A DNA stretch of 54,366 nucleotides from Desulfocapsa sp050291935 (GCA_050291935.1 JBNKKR010000026.1:1-54366), one strand, 5' to 3'; positions 17,680 through 26,612 are shown, numbered from the stretch's first letter. The notes: generated by a model from the sequence alone, not told the origin. Translations and numbers: made by a program.

Positions 17680-18942
17680 TCATCGTTTTCTGGCGAGGTT
17701 GTCGTGGGCCTTGGTAAAATCGCCCGCGGCCATTGAGCCGATGATCGATATCTCTCCGGCCAGCGCAGCGGAGGCACAGACCTCGGCAAAGGCCCTGGAC
17801 TTGCCGGATCCAGCCAGTCCCATAAGCTGTAATGCCGCCTGCTGGCTCGGCAGTTTGGTGCCTCCGCCGACCGTTCCCACAATCATATTGGGCAGGGTAG
17901 CGGAGACATACAGCGAATCGTCCTCCCTCCTGGCAAACCGTGTTATCCCGACCGCCGCTTCGGCAACGCAGGCCGCATCCTGCCCACAGGCGATAAACAG
18001 TGCCGCCAGCCCGTTGGCATAGTGGCCCTGGACGCCGATCGTCCCGGTCATCACACCTCCCAGGGCAGACATCTGCCAGTACTGCACCATTTTCTCCGTG
18101 GTTGTGTGGAGAAACCGCTCGACAAATTTCCCAGGTATGACCGCTTCGGCGGTTACCTTTTTCCCCCGCACCGTGGTAAACGACTGCGAGGTGGCTTTCT
18201 TGTCACCGGAGGCATTGGCTTCGACAAACCAATATTGCGGGGCGACGGGAGCCTGATCGATGATGAAGTCACAGATCGCCTGGGTGGCGATGGTCACCAT
18301 ATTTTGTCCAGCGGCATCGCCGGTGGAAAAATCGCATAGCAGATAGAGATGGCTCCCCTGCGCTGCAAAGCGGATATCCTGCAGTTCGCCGAACCGGCTG
18401 GTCGCCCCGGCCACCTCCCGCAATTTTTCCTTATGGGTCAATACCCAATGGGAAAACGTGAGCATTTCACCGATGGATGAGAAGGCAAAACCCGGAGAGC
18501 GGGTTACCCCTTCGGCAAGTATCACCGCAGAACATCCTCCCGATTTCGACAGAACCACGGAGCCCCGATGGTAACTTGCCACCAGCGCCGCCTCGGTGGT
18601 AGCCAGGGGCAGATGGTAGTCGCCTTTGGCAAAGCTGCCGTTGACCCGGAGTGGCCCGGCCACCCCCACCGGCATCTTCACAGTGCCAATACAATTTTCG
18701 ATATTGGCGCCATAGACATCCAGATCCTCGCCGTCAAATAACGACGGTGGAATATCACCCTCTTCGCCAATGACGCTCTGCCAGCGGCCGTAGACCGCAT
18801 CAGGTCCAGTACCTTTGACATTGGGCAACCGCAAGTAGGGGGTGTCGGTATCCGCTTCCAGCCGTTTTCGCACCTCGTCCTGCGACCTCTCACGAAGCAG
18901 CGTCTCCGCCAGTTTTTCTATTTTCTTTGCATTCTGAGTCAT
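17680..18942 (-). CDS. Hydroxymethylglutaryl-CoA reductase, class I (NADPH type)
   Basis: A soluble 420-residue HMG-CoA reductase without a membrane sterol-sensing part. ENCIGTVKMPVGVAGPL at 82-98 is the substrate signature. All four catalytic residues are present: Glu117 in LATTEAALVAS, Lys248 in SGDKKATS, Asp322 in ACGQDAACV and His413 in FTKAHDNLA. The cofactor loop reads STGDAAGQNM. The enzyme normally reduces HMG-CoA to mevalonate with two NADPH. No other mevalonate gene is nearby, and bacteria of this group generally use the MEP route, so it may feed a special product or reduce another acyl-CoA to an alcohol. The gap to the ligase gene is 4 bp. Confidence 0.93.
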   Translation of the reverse strand: MTQNAKKIEKLAETLLRERSQDEVRKRLEADTDTPYLRLPNVKGTGPDAVYGRWQSVIGEEGDIPPSLFDGEDLDVYGANIENCIGTVKMPVGVAGPLRVNGSFAKGDYHLPLATTEAALVASYHRGSVVLSKSGGCSAVILAEGVTRSPGFAFSSIGEMLTFSHWVLTHKEKLREVAGATSRFGELQDIRFAAQGSHLYLLCDFSTGDAAGQNMVTIATQAICDFIIDQAPVAPQYWFVEANASGDKKATSQSFTTVRGKKVTAEAVIPGKFVERFLHTTTEKMVQYWQMSALGGVMTGTIGVQGHYANGLAALFIACGQDAACVAEAAVGITRFARREDDSLYVSATLPNMIVGTVGGGTKLPSQQAALQLMGLAGSGKSRAFAEVCASAALAGEISIIGSMAAGDFTKAHDNLARKR

Positions 18943-18946
18943 AACA

Positions 18947-20500
18947 TTATGGGTGTTGGTTAAGGAGTTGAAGAAGCTTAGGATAATTCACCTTTGCATT
19001 ATGTCGTTTATCCATCGGGATTTTATGTAAAACAAGGCGGTCGATATGGAATTTCTTTATCACAGATGCAAGGCTTTCGCCAGCTCTCTCGCGACCAGTT
19101 TCGGTCTCGATAACCAGGACTCTGTCGTCACCCACCCGGCAAAAGGCCGCTTTTTCTATTCCCTGAACCTGCCGGGCCGCTGTTTCAATTGCAAAGGGAT
19201 AGGCAACCCCATGACCATCATCCATAACAGCAGAACAGCGTCCCAAGAGCCAGAGTCGTCCCCTTGCATCGAAATAGCCGAGATCTCCCGTACGGTGCCA
19301 GACGCTGTCCTCCACAGAAAATTTATTTTCCGCATCGCCAACTCCGTCCAAATAACCGGTGAGAACATGCGCACCATGGACAACGATCTCCCCCGGCTGC
19401 TCATTTTCCTTTGTTAGTTGGCGGAAGGTGTCCTGCGAAAGGTTGCCAAGCGGTCTTCCCCAGTTGTTTTCCAGGATACGGCAATCAATCTGTTCCACCG
19501 TCCTGCCCGCTAACAGACCACCGCCCTCCGCCATTTGCTGGTAATCATCTTCACCTATATCGCTATACCTCAGCTCTGCTATCGGCTCAGCCTCTGTGCT
19601 GCCATAGACCGCTGTTATCACCGTCTGCGGAAGCACCTGGGCCAGTTTTCTCAACAGTCCGGGAAAAACCGGTGCCCCACCCGTATACAACGCGTCAAGA
19701 CAACCCAGGCTTTCTCGCTCGGGATCAACGAGTAACCTCTCGAAAAAAGCGGGAGAGGCAACCGCCGTTGCCGGGCGATGTCTTAGGCATTCCTTCAAAA
19801 TAGGAGATGTTACAACTGCGGCCGGTTTCTTCAGACTCACCGACGGAATAATAGTGGTGACGCCACATGCCAGGTTAATAAGTGCGAAGATGGGCAGAGT
19901 GGCAAGATCACTTTTGCCCGGCTGCAACTGTAATGTTTTTTCCAGCACTCCTTTCTGAGCCAAAAGAAATCCGTGGGTCCGTACAGTCCCCTTGGGAGTG
20001 CCGGTCGACCCGGAAGTAAAAGTGATGAGCGCCGGAGTATCAGCACCGCAATCGATCAGCGAATCGCTTGCGTCAAACGTAAACCTGCCGGACCAATTCG
20101 AAAAAAACGGCAGCCAGCCGGTTGTGAGAACTTTTGCAATACTACGTAGTGCCGAACTCTTCAGGCGAATAAGCTGAGCCAGCGGCGTACCGATAAATCC
20201 CTTGGGCCTTGCCCTGTTGCAACATTCCTGCAATGTTTTTGCATCGGCCGCCGGATCGACAAACATGGCCGTCATACCCAGGCGCCACAGTGACATAAGA
20301 ATACAGTACAGATCTATCGACATCGGCACGAAGACCAGAACGACATCACCCTCCTTAAAGCCCAGGGACCGTAAAAATTGGCTGCCCTGACAGGACTGTT
20401 CGTACAAACCTTGAAAAGTAATGGTGTTCCTGCCATGACAAAGCGCCGGTTGCTCTTTGCACCGATTCGCCTGCTCTGCCAACAGCTGCGCCACGTTCAT
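18947..20500 (-). CDS. OleC-like AMP-forming ligase
   Basis: A 517-residue ANL-superfamily enzyme. The P-loop ALITFTSGSTGTPKGTVRTH is at 157-176, the adenylate-binding YGSTEAEPIAEL at 299-310, the hinge region HRTGDLGYFDARGRLWLLGR at 402-421, and the catalytic Lys503 in DKRHNAKVNYPKL. The YGSTEAEPIA and DKRHNAKV forms are those of OleC, the beta-lactone synthetase of olefin biosynthesis, and of related acyl ligases. No oleA, oleB or oleD is present, so the enzyme may simply activate a carboxylic acid as AMP ester. The ATG overlaps the stop of the upstream GNAT gene by 4 bp. Confidence 0.82.
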   Translation of the reverse strand: MNVAQLLAEQANRCKEQPALCHGRNTITFQGLYEQSCQGSQFLRSLGFKEGDVVLVFVPMSIDLYCILMSLWRLGMTAMFVDPAADAKTLQECCNRARPKGFIGTPLAQLIRLKSSALRSIAKVLTTGWLPFFSNWSGRFTFDASDSLIDCGADTPALITFTSGSTGTPKGTVRTHGFLLAQKGVLEKTLQLQPGKSDLATLPIFALINLACGVTTIIPSVSLKKPAAVVTSPILKECLRHRPATAVASPAFFERLLVDPERESLGCLDALYTGGAPVFPGLLRKLAQVLPQTVITAVYGSTEAEPIAELRYSDIGEDDYQQMAEGGGLLAGRTVEQIDCRILENNWGRPLGNLSQDTFRQLTKENEQPGEIVVHGAHVLTGYLDGVGDAENKFSVEDSVWHRTGDLGYFDARGRLWLLGRCSAVMDDGHGVAYPFAIETAARQVQGIEKAAFCRVGDDRVLVIETETGRERAGESLASVIKKFHIDRLVLHKIPMDKRHNAKVNYPKLLQLLNQHP

Positions 20501-21498
20501 GAAAATGTCTTGGCAAAGAGAGTGTAGCGCCTGAGCAGCGTGCTGTTTTTGCCGATATTGGTGGAGACATTTCCTTGGTGCATCAACGCGTGAACAGCGG
20601 ATTGCAAACCGTTTTCAAGGGCTGCCCGCTGGACCTCATCCACCAGTATTGCCCCGAGACCTCCGTTTCTGCGCTTTTCGCTCACGGCGAGAGTCTTAAT
20701 GATCAAACGATCCATTGCCACACCACGCTGCAGTTGCAGCAGGTCCGGCATGGCAAAAACAAAACCGCAACATTTTCCTGCTCCATCATGGGCAATGAGG
20801 ATATAGCGGCTATCGATTTTGTCGACAAAGGGAAGATACTGGTCCATAAAGGTCCTTTCATCGATTTCGCTGTACAAAATATTTTGCCTAAAAGCGCTCA
20901 GTGACAAACGGTATACCTGGGCCAATTCCTTTTCAAAACAGTTGAGGTCCACCTCTCTCCAGGTTATCCCTGAATCCTGCAGCCGTTTTCTCGCCCTCGC
21001 AAGCCTCGGATCGGAACAGGCAAGACCTGCAACCGATGTTGAGATGTATTCATGGCAGGGAACAAAACCGGACTGCCTCCAGTATTCCGGCCATTCCGGT
21101 GGATTCTGCGGTTCCATGAGAAAGGGTGGCGAACCGTCCGACCAGGTGACGAACCGGTATGGTTTCCATGTATTTCCATTCATCGGCCCGTACACCTTGG
21201 TCGTTCCTCTTTTTGTGAGCAGATTGCAGGCTGCTGCCAGCAGCTTTTTGCTCTGTCCGCTATCTTTGGCAAAATAATGACCAATTACAGCGAAACGTTC
21301 CCCGGCACCCGACGGGGGAGCAAACCATACACCGCACCGGCTTTCTCCACTGATCAGACATATATCGGGAGCATTCTGCCGGAAACCGTCCAGCTCTGAA
21401 TTCTTAGGCAGCTGATCTACAGAAAGGATCTCTACAGTCATCTGTTCACTTGTAAGGTGTTGAGGGTACAGCAAAGGTCCTGTGAATACATTCCACAT
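20497..21498 (-). CDS. GNAT-like N-acyltransferase, first gene of the lipid cluster
   Basis: A 333-residue protein with a GNAT fold in its second half: IIKTLAVSEKRRNGGLGAILVDEVQ near residue 270 is cut here to its core KTLAVSEKRRNGGLGAIL, the acetyl/acyl-CoA pyrophosphate loop. The first half (VYGPMNGNTWKPYRFVT) resembles the duplicated GNAT proteins seen in lipid or peptide clusters. The acceptor is unknown. A start at 21441 (MTVEILSVDQLPK) is possible, since neither ATG has a strong ribosome site. It is the promoter-proximal gene of the seven-gene operon. Confidence 0.75.
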   Translation of the reverse strand: MWNVFTGPLLYPQHLTSEQMTVEILSVDQLPKNSELDGFRQNAPDICLISGESRCGVWFAPPSGAGERFAVIGHYFAKDSGQSKKLLAAACNLLTKRGTTKVYGPMNGNTWKPYRFVTWSDGSPPFLMEPQNPPEWPEYWRQSGFVPCHEYISTSVAGLACSDPRLARARKRLQDSGITWREVDLNCFEKELAQVYRLSLSAFRQNILYSEIDERTFMDQYLPFVDKIDSRYILIAHDGAGKCCGFVFAMPDLLQLQRGVAMDRLIIKTLAVSEKRRNGGLGAILVDEVQRAALENGLQSAVHALMHQGNVSTNIGKNSTLLRRYTLFAKTFS

Positions 21499-21650
21499 CA
21501 GACCATAATTAATAACCCTTTCAATATACTTGATGTTTCCTGATTAACCTATCTCTTTTTCCCCCTTTATAAACGAAAAACTGAAACGCTTTTTTACTCG
21601 AAGTAACATCAACATAGCTTTGAATGTTATCTTGCGATGCCCCCAAAATT

Positions 21651-21917
21651 TCATTGCATGTTCTTCTTACTTTGACGCCCGTTCATAACTTTATATGCGC
21701 AGAGTTCTCCGCACATGGTGCATGCGCCATGTTTTTCAACACTCTTTTTGGTGGATGATCTGCGCTTGCGGGCAAGGCCTGGATCAATTGCAAGCTCATA
21801 CTGCTTTTCCCAGTCAAGTTCTTTTCTTGCCTTGGAAATGGCAAAGTCACGCTCTGCAGCACCCGGTATTTTTTTCACGATGTCAGCCGCATGGGCTGCT
21901 AACCTTGTGGCCATAAA
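21651..21917 (-). pseudogene. C-terminal remnant of phosphomethylpyrimidine synthase ThiC
   Basis: The last 88 codons of a longer open frame match the ThiC C-terminus: ATRLAAHAADIVKKIPGA, SKARKELDWEKQYELAIDP and the radical-SAM cluster motif CTMCGELCAYKVM (CxxCxxxxC). A complete ThiC needs about 420 residues, and nothing ThiC-like precedes residue one of this segment; the upstream frame to 22142 is unrelated. It is therefore a broken copy, probably cut by the insertion sequences next to it. A BzaF-type paralogue is another possible parent. Confidence 0.75.
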
Positions 21918-22250
21918 GTGAAAGTGATAAGAATTCGCTTTCCATTCAGAAAGTATCGGGCAGAAAAATCTCACATCACTGCCCAAATCACACTGCAAAA
22001 CATACCTGAAGCAGCAATACGACATCCCTTTTGAGCCACTTACAACTCGTCTCCCAACATTGTAATTTTGGTCAACGGTCGAAAGCATCGTCTCACTCAA
22101 AAAAAAGACCTTAAAATATTCGTTAAAAAACGGCAACATCAAATTGTGTGTAAGAAAACCACCGAGAATTTAAGTAGTTTTTATGGCAAAGCGATCTACT
22201 CGCGGTGCATGAACTACACACAAAGCTATCCTGTTTGAGTCAAAGCCAGG

Positions 22251-23324
22251 TCAATCACAGCTATAAACCGGCTCTTCATAACCTGGCCACCCATCATCTA
22301 TGGGTTCATAATTGCACTCATTACGCTGAGCTTTTGTGGGAGTACTTCGCCAGGAGGGAGAACCGCGAATAGTATTCTCGGGCCAGAGCTTCAGGTGGGT
22401 CAGGATCTTGCGGATCACTTTCCGTTCGACGATAAAACTGATGATTTTCATCTCCGCCTGACAATGGGGGCAAATCAGTGGTTCCACTTCCCATACTTTT
22501 TTTATACACTCCCGCCAGAGCGGAGGAGGAATCTGCCGGGGCCTGTAATCTTTTACATCAATCATCGTCAACTTGCTGATGCCTACCGTTTCCGCCTTCT
22601 GTTCCTCGCTGCAATCCCCCTCCTCCAGCTTCCGCCGCTCTCCCCGCATGCGGTTTGAGTACCACCCATAGTTACGGACAAGCTGGAAGCTCTTGTCCGG
22701 AATATGCTGGGTGATATCCGCAATAAACTCATCTGCGGTGCTGATGGAAAAGTTCTTTTTGTTTTTGCCGTGGGTCATCTTCGAGCGATAGACGACCATA
22801 CCCGTATCCCGGTTGTAACTCAGCTTATCCATTGAGAAGGCGTTGCGGATAATGTACTGGGCCAAGGCCGTTATCCCCTTCTCGTCACCCCTGGCAATTT
22901 GGACGGAGTTGTCGACATTGAACCCGGAGGTATGATTCCATTTCATTAACATGGTGACAAAGGAGTTGTCTATCACCCCTTCTTTTACCAGTAGCTTCAG
23001 CAATCTGGCCCGGAACAACTCTGCCAGGGGCTTCAAGGATGTCTTGGGCATTACATAAAAAACGCCATTGCGAAGGAAGAGCCCGTCAGCGACGATGGCA
23101 TGGATGTGAGGGTGCCATCTGGCATAGTCTCCGAAGGTCTGGATGGTCATCACCGCCCCGACGATGCCGTCTTTCAGGCCCGTGACTGTGCGGAGGAAGA
23201 TCAGCAGGCTGTCAGCTGCTGCCTTACACAAGATGGAGAGGAGCTTGCGGTTATATAAAAAGGTCTTGCGCAAGATGATGGGTATACTGAACACGTACTG
23301 GCGATGAGGGAGGGGATAGAGAAA
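22251..23324 (-). pseudogene. IS91-family Y2 transposase, N-terminally truncated
   Basis: A C-terminal fragment of about 357 codons. QTFGDYARWHPHIHAIVADG carries the HUH motif of IS91 relaxase-like transposases, and FQLVRNYGWYSNRMRGE followed by CPHCQAEMKIISFI is the usual tail. The open frame continues upstream as LYPLPHRQYVFSIP right up to the IS4 end at 23325, so the first 100 to 150 residues with the zinc ribbon are missing. The IS4 insertion is the evident cause. Confidence 0.85.
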
Positions 23325-24926
23325 AGTAAAAAGGGTCAGAGTGGAATGGCACTAGTTTATGACCATTGCAACGTATCTGCTCCGATGCGCTATCTCCTTC
23401 ATTTCGTGCCTTGGTTTCGTTAGCAACTGGTATGCTTTAGGGCGTCTTTTTCGACACCTCGGTTCACTGCGCCCTGGTCTTTGTTGAAGGGGTAAACCTG
23501 TCACTGCGCCATACAGATCCTTAAGCATCTTGTTCTGCTCAGCTTTACTCAATCTTGCTCGATTAAGCTGTGGGCTCCAGTTGCGAATAGCCTGCAAGCT
23601 CCCTTTGAAGCTTACACTTCTTACTGGTATTTTTGCTTGTTCCGCTGCCTCGTACATTAACCTACGAACACAATTGTACGCGATAAAGTTCATAAGAATT
23701 TCTTTGCGTACCATTTCTGGTGATTGACAACGGAGGACATCCATTCCCATGCTTATTTTTATATCCCGAAAAAACAGCTCAACATCCCACCGCTGCAAAT
23801 ACAGGTTTGCTATTGCTTCGGCAGGATATTTGATGGGATCCAAAAGGGTTGTTACAATAAAAAATTCTTTTGTTCTGAATCCTGGTTGATCAACTACTAC
23901 TCTGATTTGTCTGAGTTTCAATTCTTTAGGGAGTTGCTCGGACTCCTCTTTAGAATACAACAGTTGAGGAACATGTTTAGGACGATCCCATTTTATAAGA
24001 AGGTCATTTGGACCTAGAACCTCCAAACACTTCGACCTGGTTATAGGATTCCTGCGAGCAAGTGTTATAACACTGTCAACTCCTTGCTCTTTCAGCTTTG
24101 CAGCATCGTAATAACTGCAAAACCCTTTATCACCAAGGAAAATATCTCCTGCTTTAAAGGTACTCCACTGCTTACGAAGTAGAGGAAGTTCGTGATTCTT
24201 CTTGCTTCCAATTGCATAACTGAGTAAGCAGCCACTTTCTAAAGAAAAACAAGCACAAACTCGCGCGGAAGGAAACCCACAGCCAGGTTTTTGGGTGGCT
24301 GATTGTGGCCATACCTCCTGATTCTCGTTTGTATCTGGCATGCTGAGGCCGGTTCCGTCCACCACGACAACCCTTCGGTCTCTCAACAATCCGGCCCCAG
24401 ATGATTTGTTACCCTTTATGGCTGTATATTGGAAAATCTCTGAAAGGGTTTGTTCATCAAGCTTTTTCCTGGCTGCACAGTAAGATGCTGTTGACGATGA
24501 AGGTACTCGACGTCCTTTGAGAGAGGCATACGCCTGGAGCTTCCTCACTACTTCTTTACAACCACCATCAGCGTCTAAAACTTGTCCCAAAAACGCCCAA
24601 AATGTGTTTTCTTTGGAGAAAATGCTTCGACGACTCATGACTCCAGAAGTTTCTGGAGACAGATATCTTTCAGGGATATACTGGCCAAATATTTCCCCTA
24701 TTTGTTTATATGATTTCCGCCTGAGCGATGCAAGTTTGCCAGCAAATATTTGTTGAGCCGAACGAGGTTTTCTCCCTCGACGTGGCAGATAAAAACCAGG
24801 TAACATTAGTGTTGGATTTGTTAAATTTTTCATACCTCTTTTTAACAATTCTCACCAATATTAGCAGGTTGTTTTTGGTAAAAAAACACCTTAAACTAGC
24901 GCCATTCTACTCTGACCCTTTTTACT
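23325..24926 (-). mobile_element. Complete IS4-family insertion sequence
   Basis: Inverted ends of 26 bp with one mismatch lie at 23325-23350 and 24901-24926. Both begin AGTAAAAAGGGTCAGAG reading inward. They enclose one intact transposase gene. No clear target duplication is visible beside the ends, consistent with later rearrangement: the left flank is an IS91 fragment and the right flank an ISL3 fragment, not two halves of one gene. Confidence 0.85.
23352..24848 (-). CDS. IS4-family transposase
   Basis: A 498-residue DDE transposase. VVVVDGTGLSMPDT holds the first Asp, DIFLGDKGFCSYYDA the second, and the YLQRWDVELFFRDIKISMGM box is the YREK-type C-terminal motif with the Glu. The length and motifs fit the ISPepr1-like branch of IS4. 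The start is uncertain: the frame begins with a TTG at 24848, while the ATG at 24833 has AGAGG only one base away. It appears functional. Confidence 0.9.
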   Translation of the reverse strand: MLKRGMKNLTNPTLMLPGFYLPRRGRKPRSAQQIFAGKLASLRRKSYKQIGEIFGQYIPERYLSPETSGVMSRRSIFSKENTFWAFLGQVLDADGGCKEVVRKLQAYASLKGRRVPSSSTASYCAARKKLDEQTLSEIFQYTAIKGNKSSGAGLLRDRRVVVVDGTGLSMPDTNENQEVWPQSATQKPGCGFPSARVCACFSLESGCLLSYAIGSKKNHELPLLRKQWSTFKAGDIFLGDKGFCSYYDAAKLKEQGVDSVITLARRNPITRSKCLEVLGPNDLLIKWDRPKHVPQLLYSKEESEQLPKELKLRQIRVVVDQPGFRTKEFFIVTTLLDPIKYPAEAIANLYLQRWDVELFFRDIKISMGMDVLRCQSPEMVRKEILMNFIAYNCVRRLMYEAAEQAKIPVRSVSFKGSLQAIRNWSPQLNRARLSKAEQNKMLKDLYGAVTGLPLQQRPGRSEPRCRKRRPKAYQLLTKPRHEMKEIAHRSRYVAMVIN

Positions 24927-25050
24927 CTCTTCCCCGGGAAAAGGATAAGGTAATATCGAGTCGTTTTGAGTCTGGGTCAAAAACCGACGACTGGACTTCC
25001 CAGGGAGAAGATAACCCAAGGGCCAATTGTAAAAGTTCTGTGTCTCTCAT
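24927..25050 (-). pseudogene. N-terminal remnant of an ISL3-family transposase
   Basis: From the ATG at 25050 the minus strand encodes about 41 codons: MRDTELLQLALGLSSPWEVQ, then a VFDPDSKRLDITLSF segment. This is the conserved start of ISL3 transposases. The frame is cut by the right end of the IS4 element. No other part of the gene is present in the window. Confidence 0.75.
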
Positions 25051-25105
25051 AGTAGCTGAGAGCATACTCTGCAGTAAAGTGGTTGACAACTATTACCCAC
25101 TCGAT

Positions 25106-25333
25106 TCAGCGAGGAACCTCAATTTGTGCAGCATCCACTGGATCAATAAATCTGCACATGCTTTTGATTAATCTCTTCAAACCTTCCACATCAAGCTGGT
25201 CACTCCGACCAAAGGAATGAATCACCTTTGCTTGAGCATAGCCCTTTTCTTTATTCCAAACGTTATTGGCCAGTTGAACATATTCCACCTCTGACCCGTC
25301 CTTGTTCTTTCGTTTTATAGTTCTGATATACAT
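25106..25333 (-). pseudogene. N-terminal remnant of an IS1634-family transposase
   Basis: From the ATG at 25333 the peptide reads MYIRTIKRKNKDGSEVEYVQ and then KVIHSFGRSDQLDVEGLKRL before ending at 25106. This is the characteristic first 75 residues of IS1634-type transposases, whose full length is over 500. The DDE domain is missing. An upstream extension of 12 codons to 25369 is non-conserved. Confidence 0.75.
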
Positions 25334-25556
25334 GCCTATTAAAAAAGCATATACTAATAACAATGTCAAGATATAAAAATCAATTCGTGTGCCTAGGTAA
25401 AATTTTTCAAAAAGCCTTTCCCGAGCATAGAATCAACTACTTATGATGTTTTTGGAGTGGATATTTGCCTATGACTGTCGAACATGGGTTAACGTTGTGC
25501 CTAGAGAAAAAACATTCCCACTTGAAATGTGTACATCCTGATTATATACTTAAAAC

Positions 25557-25865
25557 ATGGATAAGATATACATGAAAATATTGAGCCAATGTGAAGGTTT
25601 TGAGTGGGATGATGGAAATATTAACAAAAATTGGCTGAAACATAAAGTCAGCCCTGCAGAATGCGAACAGATATTTTTTAATAAACCGCTAGTTATCCAA
25701 GACGACATAAAACATTCAGAGGCAGAAAAGAGATTTTATGCACTTGGAAGAACTGACTCAAGAAGAACTCTATTCATTGCCTTTACCGTTAGGAACAAGC
25801 TTATTCGTGTCATTTCAGCACGAGACATGAGTCGAAAAGAAAGGGAGGTATACAACAATGAGTAA
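25557..25865 (+). CDS. brnT: BrnT-type toxin
   Basis: A 102-residue protein. EWDDGNINKNWLKHKVSPAE, the EKRFYALGRTDSRRTLFIAF middle and the ISARDMSRKEREVY end are the full set of BrnT motifs; BrnT is a RelE-fold ribonuclease. A second ATG at 25572 (MKILSQCEGFEWDD) may be the true start. The toxin precedes its antitoxin and overlaps it by 8 bp, the normal order. Confidence 0.92.
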   Translation: MDKIYMKILSQCEGFEWDDGNINKNWLKHKVSPAECEQIFFNKPLVIQDDIKHSEAEKRFYALGRTDSRRTLFIAFTVRNKLIRVISARDMSRKEREVYNNE

Positions 25866-26127
25866 GCAAATACCCAAATTTAAGAACGAAGAAGAAGAAA
25901 GGGAGTTTTGGGCAACTCATGACTCCGCCGATTATATCAACTGGGATAAAGCTGAAAAAATAACATTTTCCAATCTTAAGCCTTCAGTTAAAAAAATATC
26001 CCTTCGTCTTCCAGAAACTATGATTGAGGAACTTAAGCTTCTTGCAAACAAAAGAGATGTTCCATATCAATCACTTTTAAAAATATTTCTTGCTGAACGA
26101 ATAGAAAAAGAGCTCAGTACGCACTAA
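25858..26127 (+). CDS. brnA: BrnA/CopG-type antitoxin
   Basis: An 89-residue protein. The N-terminal part (KNEEEEREFWATHDSADYIN) binds the toxin in the related BrnA/CopG antitoxins, and ISLRLPETMIEELKLLANKR is a ribbon-helix-helix DNA-binding domain. It should neutralise BrnT and repress the operon. It appears intact. Confidence 0.9.
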   Translation: MSKQIPKFKNEEEEREFWATHDSADYINWDKAEKITFSNLKPSVKKISLRLPETMIEELKLLANKRDVPYQSLLKIFLAERIEKELSTH

Positions 26128-26220
26128 CCAAAAAAACAACTATTATGAAAAAATATTGCACATCGGGATAGGAACGGCCATCACTGACCGTCCCTCCCAG
26201 CTCATACAAGCCGTTCTGCT

Positions 26221-26322
26221 ATAGATCGACTCCTTGACCCAACTAACACATCTATCACTCTTCAAACTTTAGAGCGAGCAGCTCATGCTATTGGAAAAAG
26301 GTTGCGTATAGATTTTGCGTAG
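26221..26322 (+). pseudogene. C-terminal remnant of an XRE-type antitoxin
   Basis: An open frame of 33 codons reads IDRLLDPTNTSITLQTLERA and ends AIGKRLRIDFA. This is the last part of a common XRE antitoxin family, in which the conserved NTSITLQTLxRAAxAIG segment follows the helix-turn-helix. No start or DNA-binding helix precedes it. A decayed toxin-antitoxin locus is the best reading. Confidence 0.6.
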
Positions 26323-26411
26323 GCAAGGCGGTTCGGCTGATCAAGACAAGGAGTTTCTTCCAGGGAGAAATAGACCAATATCCCTGTAAAAGTATCTATT
26401 CGGTAGAGCGA

Positions 26412-26543
26412 TTAGTACCCCCTCTTTACCTGCTTCTTATGCCCGACGAAATCTATAAAGTAAGCAATCGAATTCAACTCCGCACCGGAAAGCTGAGCAA
26501 GCTTATTATAAATCTCATGTTTTACTAAGGCTGCTTCATTCAT
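26412..26543 (-). CDS. Short antitoxin-like protein (possible remnant)
   Basis: A 43-residue frame MNEAALVKHEIYNKLAQLSG and FIDFVGHKKQVKRGY, with GGAGAGG ahead of its ATG. The pattern of an amphipathic LAQLSGAELNSIAYFIDFV helix resembles the N-terminus of DUF2281-type antitoxins, which are usually 65 to 80 residues long. No toxin partner is beside it. It may be a truncated antitoxin or a real small protein. Confidence 0.4.
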   Translation of the reverse strand: MNEAALVKHEIYNKLAQLSGAELNSIAYFIDFVGHKKQVKRGY

Positions 26544-26612
26544 ACTGGCCTCTCCTTATGTCGAAATCGCATGGTTAAATGGAGACAGCAACTTTTTTTA
26601 TGCTCAGGGACG

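Noticed and set aside
18947..20500. Complete olefin (oleABCD) pathway
   Set aside because: Only an OleC-like ligase is present; no thiolase, hydrolase or reductase of the Ole type lies nearby.
11674..21498. Ladderane-type lipid cluster as reported for related bacteria
   Set aside because: No radical SAM, acyl carrier protein, ketosynthase or phytoene desaturase gene is in the block.
11674..21498. Archaeal-type ether lipid pathway
   Set aside because: UbiA and a kinase/cytidylyltransferase-like protein are present, but geranylgeranylglyceryl phosphate synthase and glycerol 1-phosphate dehydrogenase are missing.
21918..22142. Upstream extension of the ThiC fragment as one 163-residue gene
   Set aside because: The first 75 residues do not match ThiC and have no ribosome site; only the C-terminal part has a recognisable ancestry.
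26221..26322. Independent small gene
   Set aside because: The frame matches only the tail of an antitoxin family and has no start codon with a ribosome site.
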